A DNA stretch of 64,000 nt, from positions 1-64,000 of the forward strand of contig CAVKGV010000012.1 in NCBI GenBank assembly GCA_963656065.1, given 5' to 3'. The DNA comes from Hallerella sp963656065 (GTDB lineage: Bacteria; Fibrobacterota; Fibrobacteria; Fibrobacterales; Fibrobacteraceae). This document shows positions 9,327-19,400 of this stretch, piece after piece. A model generated the notes under the pieces. It saw nothing but the letters and a program-made list of their open reading frames with translations. It was not told the origin of the DNA and did not search any database. Made by a program: the position numbers and the translations under genes. Each line of letters starts with the position of its first letter. Within the stretch, counting starts at the first letter, position 1.

Positions 9327-9903
9327 GATCCTTCGAAAAGTCTGCGCGGCGTTCCGTCGTCCTTTTTTCCGGTTGATTTCAGATGCGAAAACGGTGGGGC
9401 GCCCGCTTTGCGCGTCTCCGATTCTTTCCCAGGGAATGGGAACGGTTTCGTTCGGAAAAAATGTTCACGTCGGATTGGACTACGATACGGATTTTTGGAC
9501 GTCTTACGTGTTTCTGAATCCTCGAACCCCGGAATCAAAAATCGAAATCGGGGAAGGTTCCTGGGTGGGAAATCATTTCGTCGCCATTTCGGAAGGTCCG
9601 GGAATCTTTATCGGCAAAAACGTCCTCATCGGCACGCACGTCGAAGTTTACGATTCGGATTTTCATGCGGTAAATGTCCGTAACCGCTTGAAAAGTGAAG
9701 CGAAACGCGCTTCCGTCAAAATCGAAGACGGCGTCTGGATAGGGAACAACGTAACGATTCTCAAGGGAACGGAAATCAGTGAAAATTCCGTTGTCGCTGC
9801 GGGTGCGGTTGTCTCGGGCAGATTCCCGCCGAACGTCGTATTGGGAGGCGTTCCGGCGAAGATTATTCGGCAGATTGAATTTTGCGACGAGGTTTCCCGA
9901 TGA
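9310..9903 (+). CDS. Left-handed beta-helix (hexapeptide) acyltransferase, FdtC-like
   Basis: About 197 residues with hexapeptide repeats (IEIGEGSWVGNH, IFIGKNVLIGTHVEV, VKIEDGVWIGNNVTILKG, VVAAGAVVSG) and the terminal GGVPAKIIR typical of the CysE/NodL/LacA group. In this context the likely reaction is N-acetylation of the 3-amino sugar made by the preceding aminotransferase, the FdtC step. The first roughly 40 residues are basic and not part of the repeat domain. It overlaps the aminotransferase by 17 bases and the next gene starts in its stop codon, so it belongs to the same transcript. Confidence 0.8.
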   Translation: MRIASKILRKVCAAFRRPFFRLISDAKTVGRPLCASPILSQGMGTVSFGKNVHVGLDYDTDFWTSYVFLNPRTPESKIEIGEGSWVGNHFVAISEGPGIFIGKNVLIGTHVEVYDSDFHAVNVRNRLKSEAKRASVKIEDGVWIGNNVTILKGTEISENSVVAAGAVVSGRFPPNVVLGGVPAKIIRQIEFCDEVSR

Positions 9904-10838
9904 AAGAAATTTCTATCCGCCGTTACCGGGAAAGCGATTTCCTGAAATGGAATGAATTTGTACGAAATTCCCGAAATGGCCATTTTCTTTTTGATCGCGG
10001 TTATATGGATTATCATGCGGACCGTTTTCCGGATTGCTCGTTCATATTTTTGAAGGAAAATTTGCCGTGTGCCGTTCTTCCGGGGACGATTTCCGCTGAG
10101 GGTGTTTTCAGTTCCCATGCGGGACTTACGTTTGGCGGTTTTGTCGTTGATAATTCCGTCGGTGTCTTGGATGTAAAACGATTTTTTGAATTGCTCGACG
10201 AGGAACTTCGAAAGCTCGGTGCGAAAAAGGTCATCTACAAGCCGCTTCCCTGGATCTATGCGGAACGTCCTTCGGAAGAAGCCCTGTATTGGCTGTTCCG
10301 CCGCGGGGCGAAACTTTCCGCCCGCCTGATTTCCAGCACGCTTGAACCTCGATCGATGCAGCCGTCGTCAAAGAAAAAATATTACCTGAATAAGGGAAAA
10401 CGCGAAGGATTAATTTTTTCGGAATCGAAAAATTTCAGTGAATTTTGGGACTTGCTTGATAACTGTCTCGCGGAAGGACATGGGGCGCATCCGGTGCATT
10501 CCAAGGCAGAGCTGAAACTCCTTTCGGAACGATTTCCGCAAAACATCCGGCTATTTACCGTGACAAAAAATGGCGAACTTCTGTCCGGGAGCGTCGTCTA
10601 TGTTTCGGGGGCTGTCGCCCATTCGCAGTACTTGGCGAGTTCTGCAAAAGGCAGAGCGCTCCATGCGATGGATTTTTTGATGTTGAACGAAATCAACTGC
10701 TTTCCCGAACAGCGCTTTTTTGACTGGGGAACCTCTTGCGAGGAATGGGGAAAATTTTTAAACGAAGGACTTGCGCACCAGAAGGAAACCTATGCGGGGC
10801 GCGGTGTCGTCTATGATATTTACGAGTATGACCTATGA
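9900..10838 (+). CDS. GNAT/FemAB-like acyl- or aminoacyltransferase
   Basis: A 312-residue protein beginning MKEISIRRYRESDFLKWNEFVRNSRNG, which resembles the N-terminal half of FemAB/GNAT-fold proteins in polysaccharide loci. The C-terminal half carries a second GNAT-like fold (GELLSGSVVYVSGAVAHSQY…ALHAMDFLMLNEI…FFDWGTS). ATG 9900 overlaps the preceding stop (ATGA); an in-frame codon at 9882 would add six residues. The job is probably acylation or aminoacylation of the glycan repeat unit. The exact substrate is unknown. Confidence 0.65.
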   Translation: MKEISIRRYRESDFLKWNEFVRNSRNGHFLFDRGYMDYHADRFPDCSFIFLKENLPCAVLPGTISAEGVFSSHAGLTFGGFVVDNSVGVLDVKRFFELLDEELRKLGAKKVIYKPLPWIYAERPSEEALYWLFRRGAKLSARLISSTLEPRSMQPSSKKKYYLNKGKREGLIFSESKNFSEFWDLLDNCLAEGHGAHPVHSKAELKLLSERFPQNIRLFTVTKNGELLSGSVVYVSGAVAHSQYLASSAKGRALHAMDFLMLNEINCFPEQRFFDWGTSCEEWGKFLNEGLAHQKETYAGRGVVYDIYEYDL

Positions 10839-12100
10839 AACAATCGGGCTTTTGGAAACAATCGGCTATTTCTGCTGTGGCGACATTTATTCGAATAGCC
10901 GCTTCGTTTGTTACGAATAAGTTTCTCGCTACCCTCGCGGGCCCTGTGGGATTCGCTGTCATCGGGCAATTGCAAAACCTGATAAATGTCGGGCAGGGAA
11001 CTTCTTCGCTTGCTCTCCAGAACGGTTGGGTGAGCCTCACCGCCCGCTACAGAAACCAGGAAAAGGAACTCGGACCGATTTGGCGCGGCGGATTTCGCCT
11101 GAGCGTGTATGCGTCGATCGCCTCGGCGATTTTCTTTGTCCTGTTCGCCTTTGTCGCTCCGCTCTCTTCACTATTCCCGGGCGTTCCCGTGCGCTATATG
11201 CAGGCAGCGATTCTTTTTGCAGTTCCGGGATTTGTCGCGTTGACCGTTTCGATGGTTGCGTCCGCGGTGATGAACGGCCTTTCGGATTATCGGCGCTGGG
11301 CGGCGATTACGGTAGGAACTTCCGTTCTGAATTGTCTGTGGGTCGTTTTGATGATCCAGACGAAGTCGCTCTCCGTTCTCGGGGCGGTTGCTACGCAATC
11401 GGTTCTTTCCTGCTTTTACGCCTTGTTCCTCGCTTGGAAAGGCGGCTTTACATATAAACGATTTTCGGCGCATATCAAACCGAATTTCAAGATTTGGCGC
11501 GGCTATGCGCTGATGGGAATTATCCCGATGGTCGTTTCTCCGGTCCTGTATTTTTTTGTTCGTTCGTTTTTGGGAAATTCCTTTGGCTGGGATGTGGCCG
11601 GTTTTTGGCAAGGCGCTACACGGATCTCGGATTTTTTCAATGTCGGGTTTTCTTCGGTTTTGGGCGTCGTGTTGCTTCCGCGGCTTTCCTCGGCTTCTTC
11701 GTCGGAAGAGTTTCTCCGGACGCTGAAGCGCCTTTTGGCCTGCGTCCTTGCGATAGCACTTGTCGCCGTTCTCGCCATGTTCTTTTTGCGGGATCTGCTG
11801 ATCGTTTTCGCCCTTTCCAAAGATTTCTTGCCGCTTTCCTCGCTCGTCCCGATGCAATTTGTCGGAGATTTTTTCAAGGCGGGATGTTGGTGTCTGGGAA
11901 TGGCTCTCGTTGCGCGGAAGGAAACGGTCGCCTTTCTTTCGGTTGAAATCGGATCGGATATTTTGTTTGCCTCTTTGACTGTCTTGGGAACGGGCTTTGT
12001 AGGCTATCGTTCGCCGTTTATCGCTTATGCCGTAGAAAATTTTATCTGTTTCCTGGCCTTGATTGTCGTCCTTCGGAGGCTTTCATGGAAAAGCCTCTAG
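10835..12100 (+). CDS. Polysaccharide repeat-unit flippase (WzxE/O-antigen translocase type)
   Basis: An integral inner-membrane protein of 421 residues with about twelve hydrophobic segments and the Wzx/MATE start (FVTNKFLATLAGPVGFAVIGQLQNL…), like the enterobacterial-common-antigen translocase WzxE. It would flip undecaprenyl-linked oligosaccharide to the periplasmic face. The neighbourhood (ketoisomerase, aminotransferase, acetyltransferase, then flippase) parallels fdt/wec loci, where the flippase recognises a Fuc4NAc/Fuc3NAc-containing unit. It overlaps both neighbours by 4-16 bases. No polymerase or ligase is seen here, so those must be elsewhere. Confidence 0.85.
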   Translation: MKQSGFWKQSAISAVATFIRIAASFVTNKFLATLAGPVGFAVIGQLQNLINVGQGTSSLALQNGWVSLTARYRNQEKELGPIWRGGFRLSVYASIASAIFFVLFAFVAPLSSLFPGVPVRYMQAAILFAVPGFVALTVSMVASAVMNGLSDYRRWAAITVGTSVLNCLWVVLMIQTKSLSVLGAVATQSVLSCFYALFLAWKGGFTYKRFSAHIKPNFKIWRGYALMGIIPMVVSPVLYFFVRSFLGNSFGWDVAGFWQGATRISDFFNVGFSSVLGVVLLPRLSSASSSEEFLRTLKRLLACVLAIALVAVLAMFFLRDLLIVFALSKDFLPLSSLVPMQFVGDFFKAGCWCLGMALVARKETVAFLSVEIGSDILFASLTVLGTGFVGYRSPFIAYAVENFICFLALIVVLRRLSWKSL

Positions 12101-12960
12101 TTTCCGTACTTCTCGCAAGCTATAACCATGAAAAATATGTGGAAGCTGCTGTGCGTTCCATCATGGGGCAAAAAGGTGTCCCGTTCGAACTTTTGGTCAT
12201 CGACGATGGCAGCTCGGATTCTAGCCCGGAAATCTTGGAACGGCTTTCTAAAGAATTTTCTTTTAAGTTCCGTCACCGTCCGAATAAGGGCCTGGTTCCG
12301 ACATTAAACGAACTGCTTTCGGAAGCTCGCGGAAAATATTTTTGCACGTTTGCGTCGGATGACATCATGGCTCCGGGAAGGCTTTGCGCACAAAGTAATT
12401 TTTTGAAAAATCATCCGGAAAAGGTGGCGTGCTTTGGACAATGTATCCTGCTGCATGAAAATGGAAAGTTAGAAGAATGCGTTGAAGAGCGTTATCTTCG
12501 ATCGATGCCGCAGATTTCATTTGAAGAATGCTTTTTAGGAAAAAAAGTTCTGCACGGTTGTTCCGAAATGTACTTGACAGAGGCCGTTCTGTCTTTAGGA
12601 AAATATGACGAAAAATATTTTTTCGAAGACTATCCGATGAATCTGAAAATTCTCCGTCATTTTGGCGCGCAACCTGTTTTGGATACGATCTGTTGCCATT
12701 ATCGGGAACATTCGGACAATATGCATCGGGATTGCGGCAGGCTTTACCGGGAAATTCTTCGAATGTTTTCGGACGATTATCGCTCGGAACCGCTATACCG
12801 AAAAGCTTGCCAGGCTTGGAAAGCGTATTGGTTCTCGACGCTCGCATCGCAAAACAAGTGGGAAGCCTTGAAAAAGCTTTCTGAAACCGCTTCGCTTTCT
12901 GGAATTTTTCTTTTCCGCTTTTTAAAGATCTTTGTTCCGAAATGTTTTTTTCGGAATTGA
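12085..12960 (+). CDS. Family 2 glycosyltransferase
   Basis: A GT-A fold enzyme with the standard family 2 opening VSVLLASYNHEKYVEAAVRS, nucleotide-binding IDDGSSDSSPE and the metal-binding FASDDIM (DxD-like SDD). At 291 residues it is single-domain and cytosolic or peripheral. It overlaps the flippase by 16 bases and closes the rightward glycan operon. The C-terminal tail is basic and aromatic, which may help membrane attachment. Donor and acceptor sugars are unknown. Confidence 0.88.
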   Translation: MEKPLVSVLLASYNHEKYVEAAVRSIMGQKGVPFELLVIDDGSSDSSPEILERLSKEFSFKFRHRPNKGLVPTLNELLSEARGKYFCTFASDDIMAPGRLCAQSNFLKNHPEKVACFGQCILLHENGKLEECVEERYLRSMPQISFEECFLGKKVLHGCSEMYLTEAVLSLGKYDEKYFFEDYPMNLKILRHFGAQPVLDTICCHYREHSDNMHRDCGRLYREILRMFSDDYRSEPLYRKACQAWKAYWFSTLASQNKWEALKKLSETASLSGIFLFRFLKIFVPKCFFRN

Positions 12961-12963
12961 ATT

Positions 12964-13890
12964 TTACGGCCTGAAATAAAAATAGGAAAGCAGCGCCGCC
13001 GCTTTATTTCGAAACCGCGTCCTTCTATCCCGAAGCGTCTGCAAGCGGAATTTTTTGATCCATCCAAAAGCTCTTTTTCTGATCGGGGAAAATTCGTCGT
13101 TTTTGGGAGTCCGCATCAGGATGCTGAAGCTCGCGCTGACAAGAAGGCTCTCGGCGGCTTTGCGAACCGGCGGCGAAATGTTCCCGAAAGTTTCGAGATT
13201 CTTTTCGGCGATGGCGAGTAGTTCCGCTTTTTTGAGCGTATAGGGCGAAGCGAGAATGCTTGTAGGATGCTTTCGGTAAAAGTAGAGCGGGGTTTTGCAA
13301 ATCCCGACATGGACCGCTTCATGGAAAACCGCGGGAATCGTCGCCATGTCTTCGAAGTAAATCCCTGGCGGAAATTTTCGATTTTCCCACAGGGCTTTTT
13401 TATAAATCTTGTAGCAGGGTGAAAAGTCGGGAACGGCGTTTTGGTAGAATGCCCGGGTCAGGGCTTCTTCGCTTGAAATTTTTTGCAAAGTTCCACAAAC
13501 GGATTTTTGCCGCGGAAGGCGGTGTGTAAAGGGAGTCATCCCGGAGGCGACAATCGGAACGTCCAGTTCAAGCGCCGCTTGCCACAAGATTTTTAGAGCG
13601 TTTACATGGAGAACGTCGTCGCTATCGACAAAGGTTATCCAGTTGCCCAGAGCGTTCCGAAGACCCGTATTTCGCGCATCGGAAAGGCCCATGTTGCGTT
13701 GGCTTACCAGGTGAAACCGGGAATCCTTTTTCACAAATCCTTCGGCGATGCTTGCGCTCGAATCGGTGCTGCCGTCATCGACGAGAACCGCTTCGAAGTC
13801 CGGAAAAGTCTGCGCAGCGATGCTTTCAAGGCATTCCCCGAGAAAGAGTTCCGTATTGTAAATCGGTATGATGACGCTGATTTCGGGCAT
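12964..13890 (-). CDS. Family 2 glycosyltransferase (leftward)
   Basis: A second GT2 enzyme (308 aa) with ISVIIPIYNTELFLGECLESI, LVDDGSTDSS, NMGLSDARNTGL and FVDSDDVL, closest in style to capsule and LPS glucosyl/galactosyltransferases. It is encoded opposite to the other glycan genes and converges on the upstream glycosyltransferase with only three bases between stops and no obvious terminator. Its start follows directly after the stop of the 154-residue gene on the same strand. Substrates are not predictable. Confidence 0.87.
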   Translation of the reverse strand: MPEISVIIPIYNTELFLGECLESIAAQTFPDFEAVLVDDGSTDSSASIAEGFVKKDSRFHLVSQRNMGLSDARNTGLRNALGNWITFVDSDDVLHVNALKILWQAALELDVPIVASGMTPFTHRLPRQKSVCGTLQKISSEEALTRAFYQNAVPDFSPCYKIYKKALWENRKFPPGIYFEDMATIPAVFHEAVHVGICKTPLYFYRKHPTSILASPYTLKKAELLAIAEKNLETFGNISPPVRKAAESLLVSASFSILMRTPKNDEFSPIRKRAFGWIKKFRLQTLRDRRTRFRNKAAALLSYFYFRP

Positions 13891-14355
13891 CTAGGAATTT
13901 CCTGCCAGTGCACCCCAGGCGACTTGGACAAACGCTCCGGCCCGGACAAGATTTGCCTGTGAATCCTCGTAATCCTTTAAAATTCGGTTAAAAAGAAAGA
14001 TGTCGCGCTTCTGCTTTTTTTCGAGAAGGTCCTGCTTGAACTTGGCGACGCGGGCGAGACCGTCGCAGGAATTTGCTAACGCATCGACATAGGCGGGAAC
14101 GGCGTCAAGAAATTCCTTTTCTTCGGGCGAAGAACTTGCACGGTTTTGAACGATAAAATCCTTTTGGGCGATGGCCTGCGATTTGACTTCTCCCATAAAG
14201 CGCTGGATGCGGATGTAATCGACTTGCGGCCAGATCAGGCTGAACGGAGGCAGTTTTTTCCAGCTGAACTTGAACATCGACTCATGTGCGGCATTTTTTG
14301 CCTTGACCAGTTCTTTCAGGTTTTCGAAAACGACCGCGGAAAGCCTTTTTTGCAT
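13891..14355 (-). CDS. Hypothetical alpha-helical protein, LemA-like in appearance
   Basis: A 154-residue protein, mostly helical and charged, beginning MQKRLSAVVFENLKELVKAKNAAHESMFKFSWKK-like and including KEFLDAVPAYVDALANSCDGLARVAKFKQDLLEKKQKRD. No signal peptide is evident. It loosely recalls the N-terminal helical part of LemA-type proteins, but I cannot assign a family. AGGTG lies just upstream of the ATG. It abuts the leftward glycosyltransferase gene and probably shares its transcript. Confidence 0.6.
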   Translation of the reverse strand: MQKRLSAVVFENLKELVKAKNAAHESMFKFSWKKLPPFSLIWPQVDYIRIQRFMGEVKSQAIAQKDFIVQNRASSSPEEKEFLDAVPAYVDALANSCDGLARVAKFKQDLLEKKQKRDIFLFNRILKDYEDSQANLVRAGAFVQVAWGALAGNS

Positions 14356-14428
14356 TTTTCACCTACGCTTGTTGATTTGAAAATATACATTTATAGCTAT
14401 CATCCCATTCTAGGAGAAAAATTACGTT

Positions 14429-14896
14429 ATGGATTTGAAGAAAATAAAGCTGATCTTGGCGGTTTCGATTGCGCTGAACATCGCGCTCGTCGTCATCATG
14501 TTGGTTCTCAAGAGCGATTACAAGGAACAGGCGCAGGTCTCGTACGGGGCTGCGACCAAGTCCTATACGGACGAGGTTTCCCAGGTGGTGAAAGCCCAGA
14601 ACGATTTTATCAAGAGGGGCAATTCTCTCTGGCAGATTATTTTCGAAACGACATCGAAAAAACTTTCCAAGGCGGATTTCGATGCACGTGTCGCGGAACT
14701 GGATGCGGATAAAGTGCTAGGTGCGGAAACATCGGGCGATGTGACGTCCCTTTCCTGTGGTTCGGATTGCAAAGTGCTTTTCACATTCCAGAAGGGAAAT
14801 TTTGTCTCTGTGGATTACAAGGCTCTTTCCCAGATTTCTCCGTCGGCGACATTCTCCGTTTCCAAGCCGGCTCCCTTTCAGTTTGAAACCAAGTGA
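14429..14896 (+). CDS. Membrane-anchored hypothetical protein (tandem paralogue 1)
   Basis: A 155-residue protein with one N-terminal transmembrane helix (about residues 8-27, ILAVSIALNIALVVIMLVL) and a soluble, presumably periplasmic domain containing a Cys-x-x-x-Cys pair (SCGSDC). The following gene has the same layout: helix, a YxxAxxxYxxxxxxVVxxQNxxI segment, then …LSxxSDxxxxxxFxKxxxxxVDxxALxxxS. The two look like a duplication. No known family is recognised. Confidence 0.7.
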   Translation: MDLKKIKLILAVSIALNIALVVIMLVLKSDYKEQAQVSYGAATKSYTDEVSQVVKAQNDFIKRGNSLWQIIFETTSKKLSKADFDARVAELDADKVLGAETSGDVTSLSCGSDCKVLFTFQKGNFVSVDYKALSQISPSATFSVSKPAPFQFETK

Positions 14897-14905
14897 GGAT
14901 TTCCG

Positions 14906-15376
14906 ATGAAACTCAAACAGATAATGATCGCTTCCCTGATTTTGAACATTGCCATCTTTGCGCTGCTCTTTATGCAAAAAGGCGCCTACGTGTCGCAGGC
15001 GGCGGAAGCGTACCAGAAAAAGACGGACGATTATTACAAGAAGGCGGTAAATATCGTCGAGGGGCAGAACTCTGTCATCGAGAACAATGCGATTCTCTGG
15101 AATATCGCTTGCACGGCAAACCAGGAAGCGAAGACGTCCAAGGATTTCGCAACAATTGAAAAGCGACTGGCCAATTCGTCGAACTTCTCGGCAAAAGTCT
15201 CGGGAACGCCGGACGGTTCGGGCCTGCTCCGCACCCTTTCGTGGAACAGCGATTACTATATCGTGGCGAAATTTGACAAAAAGAAGAACTTGTTGGGAAT
15301 CGATGTCGGAGCCCTGCTCGGATTGTCCCAACCGCTTGTTTCGGAAAACCTGGACGAAGAAGGCGGCGAGGAATAG
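14906..15376 (+). CDS. Membrane-anchored hypothetical protein (tandem paralogue 2)
   Basis: 156 residues with an N-terminal helix (about 6-24, IMIASLILNIAIFALLFM) and a soluble domain similar in spacing to its upstream neighbour (AEAYQKKTDDYYKKAVNIV; LSWNSDYYIVAKFDKKKNLLGIDVGALLGLS). The SCGSDC cysteines of copy 1 are absent. It ends in an acidic tail. The gene lies nine bases behind copy 1, so both are probably co-transcribed. Function unknown. Confidence 0.7.
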   Translation: MKLKQIMIASLILNIAIFALLFMQKGAYVSQAAEAYQKKTDDYYKKAVNIVEGQNSVIENNAILWNIACTANQEAKTSKDFATIEKRLANSSNFSAKVSGTPDGSGLLRTLSWNSDYYIVAKFDKKKNLLGIDVGALLGLSQPLVSENLDEEGGEE

Positions 15377-15465
15377 GAACTTGCCCTGTGACATGGCTCA
15401 CCTAGCGAAAATTTCTTTTTTTTATTACCTTTAAACCCGAAGTTCACTTTCATAAGGAGTTCATC

Positions 15466-15900
15466 ATGAAAAAAAGTCTCATTGCGCTCGCTCTTGCCGC
15501 TGCGTTCACCCTGACCGCTTGCTATGGCAGCTACGGTCTCACCAACAAGCTCTACAAGTGGAACGGCACGCTCGGCAACAAGTGGCTCAATTCTTGCGTG
15601 CACTTCATTCTCTGGGTCATCCCGGTCTATGAAATCTGCATCGGCCTTGTCGATGGATTGGTTCTGAACACGGTTGAATTCTGGACCGGTTCGAATCCGA
15701 TCGCTTCGAACGACACCTACTTTGAAAAGGACGCCCAGGGCAACCAGGTTTCCGCTATCAAGAACGAAGATGGTTCTCTCGCTGTCCAGATTATCGATGC
15801 CCAGGGTCACAAGGCTGACCTCAAGCTCGAACGCGATGCCGACGTGATCCGCGCTCTCGATGCGAACGGCCAGGTTGTCGCCCAGTATGACGTGAAGTAA
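15466..15900 (+). CDS. DUF3332-type lipoprotein
   Basis: A 144-residue exported lipoprotein with signal peptide MKKSLIALALAAAFTLTAC, whose LTAC lipobox puts Cys19 as the lipidated residue. The remainder (…GSYGLTNKLYKWNGTLGNKWLNS…, a hydrophobic stretch WVIPVYEICIGLVDGLVLN, then NTVEFWTGSNP) matches what I know of DUF3332. AAGGAG sits eight bases before the ATG. Codon use is strongly biased (AAG, CTC, GGC), suggesting high expression. A strong terminator follows. Confidence 0.85.
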   Translation: MKKSLIALALAAAFTLTACYGSYGLTNKLYKWNGTLGNKWLNSCVHFILWVIPVYEICIGLVDGLVLNTVEFWTGSNPIASNDTYFEKDAQGNQVSAIKNEDGSLAVQIIDAQGHKADLKLERDADVIRALDANGQVVAQYDVK

Positions 15901-15919
15901 TCTTTTCGAAGATTTGAAA

Positions 15920-15952
15920 AGGCTCCGGTCATTCCGGGGCTTTTTCTTTTTT
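15920..15952 (+). terminator. Rho-independent terminator after the DUF3332 gene
   Basis: GGCTCCGG-TCATT-CCGGGGC (15921-15940; one T-G wobble in the stem) is followed by TTTTTCTTTTTT. It begins 20 bases after the stop codon. Confidence 0.8.
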
Positions 15953-16032
15953 GGCGGAAACCTTCTTGAAAAGAAACTCTTGCATTTTTAATATGGATGT
16001 TTTTTAAAAGGGAAAAAAGGTAAATTAGGGGT

Positions 16033-16401
16033 ATGGATGAAATGCATATTAAATGCCCTCATTGCGGAAACGAGATGGAAGTTGCGCTCCAAGGGAAAAA
16101 AAGTTCAATGGTCGTCTGCGTCTGCGGGCGCTGCAAGTCTCCCTTGGTAACGCTTGACGGAGATGTCTTTGAACTCGACAGGGAGGAGTTTCATTCCTTG
16201 CGGAAAAAACTTTCCAAGGTTGTCGATGCGCTTCGCGAGTGTGCCGATACGGGCCGTAACATCTTGCCGTTTGGCGATAGCCACGAAGAGGTTTCCCGTG
16301 CCGAAACGGGTTCCGGCAGAATTTCCAAGGAAGATATCGATAATTTGAAAATCGATTTGGAAACGTGCAAAGACGTTTCGGAATTTATCGATCGCCTGTG
16401 A
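16033..16401 (+). CDS. Small zinc-ribbon protein
   Basis: A 122-residue protein with an N-terminal zinc ribbon: CPHC at residues 8-11 and CGRC at about 31-34. An acidic helical region follows (…DREEFHSLRKKLSKVVDALREC…). No catalytic domain is seen. Its stop overlaps the likely GTG start of hrpA (GTGA), so the pair is translationally coupled. It might act in nucleic-acid binding or as an adaptor to the helicase, but that is only suggested by position. Confidence 0.72.
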   Translation: MDEMHIKCPHCGNEMEVALQGKKSSMVVCVCGRCKSPLVTLDGDVFELDREEFHSLRKKLSKVVDALRECADTGRNILPFGDSHEEVSRAETGSGRISKEDIDNLKIDLETCKDVSEFIDRL

Positions 16402-19400
16402 CCGCGGATTTTTCACAAGTTAAAATTGAATACCCGGATCTTCCCGTCGTCAAGAAGCGGGAAGATTTTCTTGCGCTCGTCAAAAGCCGCCAGGTGATTA
16501 TCGTCAAGGCGGATACGGGTTCCGGAAAATCGACGCAGGTTCCCAAGTTTTTGCTCGAAAGCGGGCTTGCTTCTAAGGGGCGGATCGGTGTGACGGAACC
16601 GAGACGGCTCGCTGCGATGTCGATTGCGGACCGCTTGCGGGAAGAGCTTCGGGATGAAAACCTGGTCTCGACGCGAATCCGCTTTTTGGAAGAAGGCCCG
16701 AAGGATGCCCCCATCAAGGTGATGACGGACGGAATTTTGTTGCAGGAATTTCGTCGGGACAGACTTTTTCGGATGTATTCCGCGATTTTAATCGATGAAG
16801 CGCACGAACGCTCTCTGAACATCGATATTTTGCTCGGAATATTTAAATCGGTTCTCCGGGAACGTCCGGAATTTCGTTTGGTGATTGCGAGCGCGACGCT
16901 CGACGCAAAACTCTTTGAAAAGTTTTATGAAGGCTCCGCGGTTCTCGAAGCGGAAGGCAGGACTTTTCCTGTCCAGGTGATTTATGCGGATCCGCAGGAA
17001 AACGCTTCGAAGAGCAAGGGCGATTCGGGGCTTGTTGATGAGGCCCGCGACGCGATCCTTGCCCTAGAAGAATCGGGCAGGGACAATCTGCTCTGTTTCT
17101 TGCCGACGGAACGCGATATCCAGGATCTTTGCGAGGAACTCGGCGGAAAGCTCGACGAGAAAAATTTTGACATCCTTCCCCTTTTTGGGCGGATGGGGCC
17201 GCAGGAACAGAAAAAAGTTTTTCGGAAGACGGGGAAAACGCGCATCGTCCTTTCGACGAATATCGCGGAGACGTCGCTCACCATTCCGGGGATTGCGTAT
17301 GTCGTCGATACGGGGATGGCCCGGGTTTCGCGCTACAATCCCCAGACACGAATCCAAGGGCTCCCGGTGGAAAAGATTTCCCAGGCGAGCGCGCGGCAAC
17401 GGACGGGACGCGCTGGCCGTGTGAAGCCCGGTGTCTGCGTGCGGCTCTACACGGAAGAGGATTTTGAAAGCCGCGAAGAGTTTACGGAACCCGAGATTCG
17501 GCGTTCCAACCTTTCGAATGTCGTATTGCAATTGCGGAGCCTTGGACTTTCCGTCGAGGACTTTCCGTTTATCCAGCCACCGCCCCGGTCTGCTTTCCGC
17601 GGCGCATACAAGACCCTGTTTGAATTGGGTGCGCTTTCGAGCGTGGAACGCGGTGCGCGAGTGACTCCGTTCGGAGCGGAAATGGCGCACCTTCCGATGG
17701 ACGTCGCACTTTCCGCAGTGCTTCTCCGGGCGAGAAATACCGGTGTCCTGCAACCTGCGATTATCGTGTGTTCCGCTCTGTCCATCCAGGATCCGCGGCT
17801 TTTTCCGTCTGATGAACCGCAAAAGGAAAAGGCCCGTCGGATGCACAAAGCGCTCGGCGGCCACAAAAGCGACTTCCTCACGTTTCTCGCGGAATGGAAT
17901 GCGTTTTGCCGGGAGTGGAACGGGACGACCTGGAATTCGCTGCGCAAATACTGCGAAAAACATTTTTTGCATTTTTTGCGCTGCCGGGAATGGATCGATC
18001 TCTATGAGCAGTTTTCCCGGATTTTGAAGACCAAGTTTGAATCCTATGTTTGCCCGTTTGATTCCTTTCATCGGGACAATTTGCACATCGCACTGCTTTC
18101 GGGATTTCTCGGCGGTGTCGCTCACCGGGACAGGGATAACGGCTGTTATCGCCTTGTCGGCGGTCGGGACGCCTATCTGTTTCCCGGAAGCGATCTGGCG
18201 GGAAAGTTCCCTGAATTCGTGCTGTCGGCGGAAGTCCGCGAAACGAGCCGTGTATTTTTGACGAAGGCTGCGGAAATCCTTCCTGAATGGATTATCAAGG
18301 TTGCGAAGGATTTTTGCACTTATCGTTGGTTCGAACCGAAATGGAATCCGGAGCGGGGATTTGTCGAAGCGGTGGAAGAAGTTTCGTTTCGCGGAATGGT
18401 GCTTTCCCGTTCGCACCGTGTCGATTATGGACGAGTCAATCCCGAAGAAGCGGCGAAAATCTTTTTCCTCGAAGCGATAGTCGAAGGGAACTTGCCGCGG
18501 CCATTTCCGTTTATGCAGCACAACGAAAAAGTTCTGGAGTCGCTTCGCGCCAGTGAAGTCCGCTTGCGGCGTTGGGGACTTGTTCCGTCGGACGATCTGC
18601 AGGTGGATTATCTACTTGAGCGTGCGCCGGGCGTCTGCTCGCTGAAAACGCTCAAGGATTTCATCGAAAGGAATACGGACAAGGCGCTTCGCTATGAAGC
18701 GGCGGACTGGTTTGAAGCTTCGGAATCCGGAATGGAACATTTCGAATCTTTCCGGAACAATCCGGTCATCGCGGCGGCATATCGGAAAAAACTCGCCCGT
18801 GCGGCCGAAGAGAAAAAGGCGCTGCGCCATGGCGGTGTCGAAGAATTCCTGAAAATACTCGATCGGCAGGTCCGCGGGGAACTGGTTTTTGATTCGAGCA
18901 AGGCATGGGACGGCCTTTCCCTGGAAATTCCGGCGGATTTCTTGCCGAAGCTTTCCCCTTCGGTTTTTGCCCGGGAAATTTCCAAGTGGAGAACTTGGAT
19001 GATCGAATCGTTTGTCCGCGAACTTCCCAAGTCCGAACGTAAAAATTTCGAGCAGAAAAAAGATTATTTGGACGACCGCTTTGTCGATTTTCTGGAAAGG
19101 AACCCATTGAAGTCTCCGATGGTTTCCCTCTATGAAGCCTTCTTGAGCTTTGGACCTTTTGATGGCGCACTTCCTGTGCTCAATCCGCAAAACGAACATC
19201 ACCTAAGGCTCCATCTGTCGATTTCCGTTCCCGGGGCTTCTGAAAAATTTCCGCTGGAGCTTTCCCCGGAATGGGGCGCTTGCGGATTTTTTGACCAGAT
19301 CTGTCCGCTTTCCCGAAATGCCGCCTTGTCGCTTCCTGTTTTGGGCGTGTTTTACGGTTGGGCTCCGGGAACCGTCCGTCCAATGAATTTTGCGGAAGCG

